Assembly (NCBI GenBank): GCA_964358485.1
Contig: CAYHPY010000148.1
Span: 1-6,607 of the forward strand
Direction: 5' to 3'
DNA length: 6,607 nucleotides
From: CAYHPY01 sp964358485
GTDB lineage: Bacteria; Elusimicrobiota; Elusimicrobia; UBA1565; UBA9628
The notes below the pieces were generated by a model, which was given only the letters and a program-made list of their open reading frames with translations, did no database searches and was not told the origin of the DNA. The position numbers were made by a program, and so were the translations under genes. Of this stretch, positions 1 to 4,475 are shown piece after piece. Numbering within the stretch: the stretch's first letter is position 1; each line of letters starts with the position of its first letter.

Positions 1-110
1 CCGTCGGGAAAGCGCTTGACCAGGGAAATGTCGACGATGCGGTCCTCGCTGGTCAAAAGGCCGGTCGCCTCCAGGTCGAAGAACACGATGGGCTTGTCTT
101 GGGCGATCAT
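1..110 (-). CDS. DnaQ-like 3'-5' exonuclease, N-terminal fragment (runs off left edge)
   Basis: Only the first 36 codons are present; the gene continues beyond position 1. The visible protein has the beta-strand and ExoI motif of DEDD-family exonucleases, PIVFFDLEATG at residues 7-17, where Asp12 and Glu14 would bind the catalytic metal ions. It is followed by a second strand, DRIVDISLVKRFPD, with the spacing usual in DnaQ/epsilon-type proofreading or RNase T-like exonucleases. The start ATG (108-110) overlaps the stop of the upstream lipoprotein gene as ATGA, which suggests translational coupling and a shared transcript. ExoII and ExoIII motifs lie outside the window, so I cannot say whether this is a Pol III epsilon subunit, a stand-alone exonuclease or a fusion. 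The family call is firm; the exact role is not. Confidence 0.85.
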   Translation of the reverse strand, partial: MIAQDKPIVFFDLEATGLLTSEDRIVDISLVKRFPD

Positions 111-493
111 GGCTTGGCCTCCGGAACGCATTCAAAAACGAGATGCATGAACGGGTGCACGCGGTAGTGGGCCAGGCCCGAGTTCATGCTTTCCTCGATC
201 CCCACTCCGGAATAGGTAACTTCCGCGTCCTCCCTTTCGAATTCGTCGGTCACCGCGCCCCTGAGGGGCTTGCAGGCCTTGCGGATCCGGCGCAGAGCCG
301 ACCGGCGCCGCAGGGCCACCACCCAGCCGTAGGATTCGGTCGAATACTTGATCTCACCCTTGCCCAGATCGACGTAGCCGACCTCGGGAACCGGACCTTT
401 TCGGGACGCGCGCCGCTCCACCATCTCTGTCATGCAGCCCCAGTTCCCCAAGGCCGCCGTCAACGCCAGCAGAATCGCCCGCCCGCGTCGCAT
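107..493 (-). CDS. Small putative exported lipoprotein, 128 aa, function unknown
   Basis: The N-terminus MRRGRAILLALTAALGNWGC has a basic n-region, a hydrophobic core and a cysteine at residue 20, the plan of a lipoprotein signal peptide. The lipobox is poor: residues -3 to -1 are N-W-G rather than the usual L-[AS]-[GA], so it could instead be an ordinary signal peptide or anchor. The mature part is short, basic in the middle (RRRSALRRIRKACK, residues 62-75) and has two further cysteines, at about residues 74 and 122. I recognise no catalytic motif. The ATG at 493 lies 6 nt after a perfect TATAAT, and its stop overlaps the start of the exonuclease gene by 4 bp, so the two probably form an operon. 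Reality of the gene rests on the promoter, the signal-like N-terminus and the coupling, not on homology. Confidence 0.7.
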   Translation of the reverse strand: MRRGRAILLALTAALGNWGCMTEMVERRASRKGPVPEVGYVDLGKGEIKYSTESYGWVVALRRRSALRRIRKACKPLRGAVTDEFEREDAEVTYSGVGIEESMNSGLAHYRVHPFMHLVFECVPEAKP

Positions 494-499
494 GGCCTA

Positions 500-505
500 A
501 TTATA
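500..505 (-). promoter_or_regulatory. Perfect -10 box TATAAT for the lipoprotein-exonuclease operon (leaderless)
   Basis: Read on the minus strand, TATAAT (505 down to 500) matches the sigma70 -10 consensus at 6 of 6 positions. Only 6 nt (TAGGCC) separate it from the ATG at 493, so the transcription start should fall on or within a base of the start codon, giving a leaderless mRNA. There is no Shine-Dalgarno sequence. The -35 position (about 523-528) reads TCCCTG on this strand, a poor match, and lies inside the 517-566 palindrome. Confidence 0.65.
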
Positions 506-516
506 GGAAATCGCGA

Positions 517-566
517 TGGTGCCAGGGATCGCCCTCGTAGCCCGACCGGGGTGATCCCTGGCACCA
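517..566. repeat. Long palindrome: perfect 14-bp inverted repeat (hairpin or operator)
   Basis: TGGTGCCAGGGATC at 517-530 is the exact reverse complement of GATCCCTGGCACCA at 553-566. Pairing can continue inward through a G-U, three G-C pairs and a U-G, giving a stem of about 19 bp around a loop at 536-547. There is no T-run on either side, so it is not a typical intrinsic terminator. It lies between two divergent -10 boxes and abuts the -35 region of both genes. It could be a regulator-binding palindrome, or a copy of a dispersed REP/MITE-type palindrome. The inverted repeat itself is seen directly; the role is inference. Confidence 0.85.
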
Positions 567-583
567 CCGCTGGGGCACCACCG
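560..583 (+). repeat. 10-bp direct repeat GGCACCACCG, 14-bp period
   Basis: GGCACCACCG occurs at 560-569 and again at 574-583, separated by CTGG. The first copy overlaps the right arm of the 517-566 palindrome, and the second extends into what would be the spacer just upstream of the halogenase -10 box. The arrangement could be paired operator half-sites or a remnant of local duplication. With only two copies of a GC-rich decamer, chance is possible. Confidence 0.5.
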
Positions 584-590
584 GCCAACT

Positions 591-599
591 TGGTAGAAT
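591..599 (+). promoter_or_regulatory. Extended -10 promoter TGGTAGAAT for the halogenase gene (leaderless)
   Basis: TAGAAT at 594-599 matches the -10 consensus at 5 of 6 positions and is preceded by TGG at 591-593, the extended -10 (TGn) motif. This can compensate for the absence of a recognisable -35 box (571-576 reads TGGGGC). Six nt separate it from the GTG start at 606, the same gap as at the divergent gene, so the mRNA is predicted to be leaderless. No Shine-Dalgarno sequence precedes the start. Confidence 0.55.
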
Positions 600-605
600 C
601 GATCC

Positions 606-2327
606 GTGGAAAAGTCCTGCGACCTCCTGGTGATCGGCGGCGGGCCGGCCGGGAGCACCTTGGCCGGCTTGGTCAAAAAGCACGCCCCCAAGCGCCGGGT
701 CGTTCTTTTGGAGAAGGCCCCGGGGCCGCGCCACCATATCGGGGAGTCCTTGCTTCCCGGCATCGTCCCGGTGCTCAAGGAATTGGGCGCCTTCGAGAAG
801 GTGGACCGGGCGGGTTTTCCCAAAAAGCTGGGCGCCACCTATGTCTGGGGTCCGGACCGGACCCCCTGGGACAACGATTTCGACGAGATCAACGTCTCGG
901 CCATGATCGAGCGTTTCGGCAAGCTCCCGGACAAAGTCGAATACGCCTGGCAGGTGGTCCGCTCCCGCTACGACGAGATCCTTCTGCGCCACGCTTCGGA
1001 ACTGGGCGTGGAGGTCATCCGCGGCGCCCGGGCCGAGGGCGTCCTGGAAAATGGTACTCGGATCGCGGGCGTGAAATTTTCCGCCGGCCGGCGCCGCGTG
1101 AGCCTGCGGGCCGGGCTCACCGCCGATTGCTCCGGGCAGGACGGGTTTTTGTCCAAATACCGGAAAATCCGGGACCCCAACCCCGCCCTCAAGAACGTGG
1201 CCGTCTACGCCTACTACCAGGGGGCGCGCTGGAAATACGAATACACCGGCCACCCCGACAAGACCCGGATCTTCGTCTGCAGCACGCCCTCGGGCTGGCT
1301 CTGGTACATCCCGGTTTCCCGGGAGGTGGTGTCCATCGGCTTGGTGACCACCGCCGACCACCTCAAGAAAAGCCGGATCAACGATCTCCCCGGCCTTTTT
1401 CAAAAGGAAATCCGCGCCTGCCGCGAGGTTTGGCCGCTGGTCAAAGGAGCCAAGCGCCTGAAGGGGTTCGACGGAACCTCCAAGGAATTTTTCACGCTCA
1501 AGGATTGGTCCTACCTCAACCACCGGGCCTCGGGCCCCGGATGGCTGGCGGCCGGGGACGCCGCCATCTTCGTCGACCCCATCCTCTCCTCCGGGGTCAC
1601 CTTGGCCCAATTGGCCGCCCACCGGGCGGCCCACACCGCGATTTCGGCCTGGGGCGAAAAATCGGCCGCGGCGAAAAACCGCCTTTGGGCCGATTACGAC
1701 CTTTTCTGCCGGGAGTCCGCGGCCCAATATTTGGCCCTGGCCCTGTTCTGGTACGGCAACGACCCCTGCGCGGCCCGCTGGTGGAAAAAAGCCCTCGAAA
1801 TCCAGCGGGCCTGGCTGCCGGTCCCGGTCTCCGACAAGAGCGCCTTCGTCACCGTCTCGGCGGGGCTGACCCGCTATTACGACCGGCCGATCTCCGACGC
1901 CGCCCTCGCCGACGAACAAGAAGTCCGGGCGGAGGAATATCCGTTTCACGAAAACGTTTTTCCAAAAACAGAGCCGGAACAAATCCAGGGAGGAGATGAA
2001 CGCGTCCCCAGGCTTAACTGCCCCTGGCGGGTGGAACTGGCTTTCGTGCCCAAAGCAAAGGGGCCCGGCCTGCGGCCGGTCCAACGAGTCCGTTTTCTAA
2101 AGCACAACCCCGACGAGCCGGTCCAAGACGCCCTCAACCCCCGCAAGCTCGTCACCCGCTGGCACCTGACCTTGCTCAAGTCCATCGACGGCCGTTTGTC
2201 CATCTCCGAAATTCTGGCCGCCGCCTCCAAAAAATCGGTCCCCGCCTGGTGGCTCGCCCGCCCCGCCCGCGTCTTCCTAAGAGACCTCGCCGCCCAAGGC
2301 GTCCTCGACTTCGGTGCCGGTGGTTGA
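606..2327 (+). CDS. Flavin-dependent halogenase (FAD-dependent oxidoreductase, tryptophan/phenol halogenase superfamily), 573 aa
   Basis: Enzymes of this family use FADH2 and O2 to make HOCl or HOBr, which travels through a tunnel to an active-site lysine and halogenates an aromatic or pyrrole substrate. The FAD-binding site is GGGPAGS at residues 11-17. The halogenase signatures are all present: HHIGESLLP (43-51), WLWYIP (231-236, fitting WxWxIP) and FVDPILSSG (322-330, fitting Fx.Px.Sx.G) after GDAA (317-320). Lys73 or Lys74, in GFPKKLGATYVWG, is the likely catalytic lysine; the surroundings look more like phenol/pyrrole-type than tryptophan-type enzymes. The GTG start leaves only five residues before the FAD-binding strand. 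Residues from about 470 to 573 are an extra tail with LLKSIDG (523-529), resembling a winged-helix or PqqD-like domain. No flavin reductase, carrier protein or biosynthetic cluster is in the window, so the substrate is unknown. A related FAD reductase or oxygenase is the alternative, but the paired WxWxIP and Fx.Px.Sx.G motifs argue against it. Confidence 0.88.
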   Translation: MEKSCDLLVIGGGPAGSTLAGLVKKHAPKRRVVLLEKAPGPRHHIGESLLPGIVPVLKELGAFEKVDRAGFPKKLGATYVWGPDRTPWDNDFDEINVSAMIERFGKLPDKVEYAWQVVRSRYDEILLRHASELGVEVIRGARAEGVLENGTRIAGVKFSAGRRRVSLRAGLTADCSGQDGFLSKYRKIRDPNPALKNVAVYAYYQGARWKYEYTGHPDKTRIFVCSTPSGWLWYIPVSREVVSIGLVTTADHLKKSRINDLPGLFQKEIRACREVWPLVKGAKRLKGFDGTSKEFFTLKDWSYLNHRASGPGWLAAGDAAIFVDPILSSGVTLAQLAAHRAAHTAISAWGEKSAAAKNRLWADYDLFCRESAAQYLALALFWYGNDPCAARWWKKALEIQRAWLPVPVSDKSAFVTVSAGLTRYYDRPISDAALADEQEVRAEEYPFHENVFPKTEPEQIQGGDERVPRLNCPWRVELAFVPKAKGPGLRPVQRVRFLKHNPDEPVQDALNPRKLVTRWHLTLLKSIDGRLSISEILAAASKKSVPAWWLARPARVFLRDLAAQGVLDFGAGG

Positions 2328-2361
2328 CTTACTTGACTTGCTTGCCTTGCCGGGCATAAGA

Positions 2362-2397
2362 CCCACCCCCGCCTAGGCCCTCCGTCTCAGGCGTGGG
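2362..2397 (+). other. Imperfect hairpin in the 2328-2424 intergenic gap, no T-run
   Basis: AGGCGTGGG at 2389-2397 can pair with CCCAC (2362-2366) plus GCCT (2371-2374), forming a 9-bp stem with a 4-nt C bulge and a 14-nt loop. No uridine tract follows, so it is at best a weak or Rho-assisted terminator for the halogenase gene, or a leader structure for the next gene. Just upstream, at 2324-2350, is a short low-complexity stretch with two TTGACT copies (2324-2329 and 2333-2338). The second could act as a -35 box with CATAAG (2355-2360, 16-bp spacer), but the -10 match is only 4 of 6. Confidence 0.3.
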
Positions 2398-2411
2398 CCG
2401 GAATATCCCCC

Positions 2412-2417
2412 TATCCT
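2412..2417 (+). promoter_or_regulatory. Candidate -10 box TATCCT for the secreted kinase-like gene
   Basis: TATCCT keeps the three most important -10 positions (T1, A2, T6) and ends 7 nt before the ATG at 2425, similar to the 6-nt gap at the two promoters in the 494-605 region. That would again give a nearly leaderless transcript. No good -35 or extended -10 is present. AGG directly abuts the ATG, too close to serve as a Shine-Dalgarno sequence. The box is part of a small palindrome, ATCCT-TAAT-AGGAT at 2413-2426, which covers the start codon. Confidence 0.35.
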
Positions 2418-2424
2418 TAATAGG

Positions 2425-4464
2425 ATGAGAATTCTGGCCGTTTTACTGCTCCTCCCGGGGCTGGCCTCGGCCGCCGGGGCGCCCGTGCGGGTGCGGCTCA
2501 AGGTCGGAGCGCCGAACGCTTCGCCATTGGTAAGAACCTCACCCGCGGGAAGCTCACTTTCCTCGCCGCTAATCGCCCCCACGCCCGGCTCTCCCCGGAT
2601 TTCGGCCGCGCCTCCCGTGGGCCCCCTCCTGGCGCCTTCGGCGATTTCTCTCCCCATGGCCCCGGGCTCGGAGGCCGCTCCCGGGCCGCAAGCCCCGATA
2701 TCCCAAGAGGCTCCCCAGGACCAATCCCTTTCCGGAAAAGTGGGCCGGTCCTTGAGCCGCCTGGCCAAGGCCTTGGCGCCGAACCGGGCGCCCGATATTT
2801 TAGACGAGCTGGAACCCGGCACCGAACTCGAGCGCGGGGGCGAGCGCGTGCTCCTGGTCCACGCCGGAACCGACGAGGTGACCGTCGCCGCCCGCCGCAA
2901 AGGGTCCTGGACCAAGGAAACTCTCTCTCGAAGCAAGGCGCGCCGGGCCCTGCCCGCCGGCAAGGCCGACGCGCAAACCCTGGCTGCGGCGGCCGCGCAG
3001 GCCCAGGTCAGCTGGGAAAGCGCCGCGCGCAAGAAGGCCGACCGAGACGCCTACAAGGCCTTCCTAGCCGCCGACCATTGGGCGAAAATCAAGGAGGATT
3101 TCGGCGAAGAGCTCGCCCGGGTCCGAGGCCTCAAAGACAAGGCCGCCGTGACCGCCTATGTCCGGGCCGAGGCGGACAAGGTCCTGGAGCGGATCAAGGG
3201 AGTCCACGGAAGCGCCAATATCGGGTTCCATTACAATCTCCACGGCGGACAACGGGAACAATACGTCGAGGGCGGCGGCATCCGCGCCACCATGGGAGAC
3301 ATCGCCCTGCAGTACACCATGAACGGGGACCGCAACTACAAGGTCTACTTCTTCCAATCGGCCAACCACTCCCTTTACGACGTCCTCAACGAACGCAATC
3401 CCCAGCCCATGATCTCGCGCATGGGCTCGGTGCTGATGTTGTTCCGCCGGGACTCCGAGTACCTCAAGAACGCCGAGGCCACGGGCGCCGCCGCCCGCGC
3501 CGGGGACATCTCCCTGGACTTCGACACGAGCAAGGCCTGGGGAATCCCCTACGACACATTCCTGGCGCCGCCCTTGGACGTCTTCAACGGCGTGGCCCGC
3601 AAGACCGGACAGAAGCGCCTGAGCCGGGACGAGGAGACCTTGGCCGTCGTCCGTTACATCGAGACGGCCGTCGCGGGTCCCCGGGCCAAGGAAACCCCGG
3701 AGGTCCATCCCCTTCTTTCCGGCCGTTCCACGGAGCTGGAGCTCCAAGGCTTGGGCTACAAGGGCTCCCGGCTTTACGACGGCGGGGCCAAGGCCGCCCG
3801 TCTGGGAAGCGGTGAATTCGGGATCGTCGACGAGCACCCGAGGATTCCCGGAGCGGTGATCAAGGCCGTGGCCCCCAGCGCCGAAATCCAGATTTTCAGC
3901 GACTTCAAGCCCGAGCGAACCTGGCTCCTTGAGGAAGCCTCGGCGCGCCGTTTGGCCGAGATCGGGGCGGGCCCCCGGTTTTTCGGAAAGGCGCAAATCG
4001 GGGGCGCGTTGGTCAGCGTCCGCGAACGGATTTTCGGAGACACCTTGGAACGGCTCATCATGGACCGGCGCTACGGCCCCGAGGAGCACGCTTTGATGCT
4101 GGACCTGGTCCAAAAGCTCGCGGCCGCGGGATTCGTCGGCGACGACATGCGCCCCTCCAACATCATGATCGGCCGGACCGCCGCCGATGGGGCCCGGAGG
4201 GCCTTCATCATCGACGGGACGGGGCAGATTCCATTGGCGGGAGGCTCCCCCGAGGAACGGCTGGGCAACGCCTGGACTCACCAGGTGGATTTAAAATGGC
4301 AGATGAATCCGCTGGTCGGGGAGATCCGTCATTCCAAGGCCCTCGGCGAGATTCTGGATGAAGGCCTCTCCCGTTCCCGGGACAAGACCTGGTGGCAGAG
4401 GTTCAAGCGGGTCCTCAAGGAAATGGCGTCGGCCCCGATGACCCCGCCTTTCAGCAAGATGTAG
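2425..4464 (+). CDS. Exported multidomain protein with a C-terminal protein-kinase-like domain, 679 aa
   Basis: The start at 2425 gives a clear Sec signal peptide, MRILAVLLLLPGLASA, with cleavage expected after ASA at about residue 16. Residues 17 to about 100 are Pro/Ser/Ala-rich and probably unstructured. A mostly helical, charged stretch (about 185-262) leads into a central domain (about 263-400) that I do not recognise; it starts with IGFHYNLHGG (His269) and contains YKVYFFQS (ending at residue 312). From about 455 the protein looks like a protein or small-molecule kinase. It has a glycine loop LGSGEFGIV (460-468), VIKAV with Lys480, a helix-C glutamate at 503 or 504, a catalytic loop DMRPSN (Asp574, Asn579), and IIDGTG in place of DFG (Asp597). 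The pattern is closer to atypical kinases of the aminoglycoside/choline/lipopolysaccharide kinase kind than to Hanks Ser/Thr kinases, since HRD is replaced by GDD. No membrane anchor follows the signal. Phosphoryl acceptor and cellular target are unknown. Confidence 0.85.
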   Translation: MRILAVLLLLPGLASAAGAPVRVRLKVGAPNASPLVRTSPAGSSLSSPLIAPTPGSPRISAAPPVGPLLAPSAISLPMAPGSEAAPGPQAPISQEAPQDQSLSGKVGRSLSRLAKALAPNRAPDILDELEPGTELERGGERVLLVHAGTDEVTVAARRKGSWTKETLSRSKARRALPAGKADAQTLAAAAAQAQVSWESAARKKADRDAYKAFLAADHWAKIKEDFGEELARVRGLKDKAAVTAYVRAEADKVLERIKGVHGSANIGFHYNLHGGQREQYVEGGGIRATMGDIALQYTMNGDRNYKVYFFQSANHSLYDVLNERNPQPMISRMGSVLMLFRRDSEYLKNAEATGAAARAGDISLDFDTSKAWGIPYDTFLAPPLDVFNGVARKTGQKRLSRDEETLAVVRYIETAVAGPRAKETPEVHPLLSGRSTELELQGLGYKGSRLYDGGAKAARLGSGEFGIVDEHPRIPGAVIKAVAPSAEIQIFSDFKPERTWLLEEASARRLAEIGAGPRFFGKAQIGGALVSVRERIFGDTLERLIMDRRYGPEEHALMLDLVQKLAAAGFVGDDMRPSNIMIGRTAADGARRAFIIDGTGQIPLAGGSPEERLGNAWTHQVDLKWQMNPLVGEIRHSKALGEILDEGLSRSRDKTWWQRFKRVLKEMASAPMTPPFSKM

Positions 4465-4475
4465 GAAGGACCGGC

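Noticed and set aside
517..566. Palindrome as an intrinsic terminator
   Set aside because: No T-run follows on either strand, and both flanking genes start from this region rather than end there.
553..580. TGGCAC motifs as a sigma54 promoter (-24 element)
   Set aside because: TGGCAC occurs on both strands as part of the palindrome, but no TTGC -12 element lies at the required spacing.
143..1999. 618-aa plus-strand open frame
   Set aside because: It overlaps the halogenase in another frame. Its translation is rich in Arg, Gly and Pro with no motif, as expected for an out-of-frame reading of GC-rich coding DNA, and it also runs antisense through the lipoprotein gene.
501..2084. 527-aa minus-strand open frame antisense to the halogenase
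   Set aside because: It is repetitive in Gly, Asp, Val and Pro without domain motifs. The plus-strand frame has complete family signatures, so this is a shadow frame.
3064..4281. 405-aa minus-strand open frame antisense to the kinase-like gene
   Set aside because: Low-complexity composition without recognisable motifs; the plus-strand frame encodes ordered kinase motifs.
4465..4475. Terminator between the convergent kinase-like and radical SAM genes
   Set aside because: Only 11 bp separate the two stops, and no stem with a T-run is visible there or just inside either gene end.
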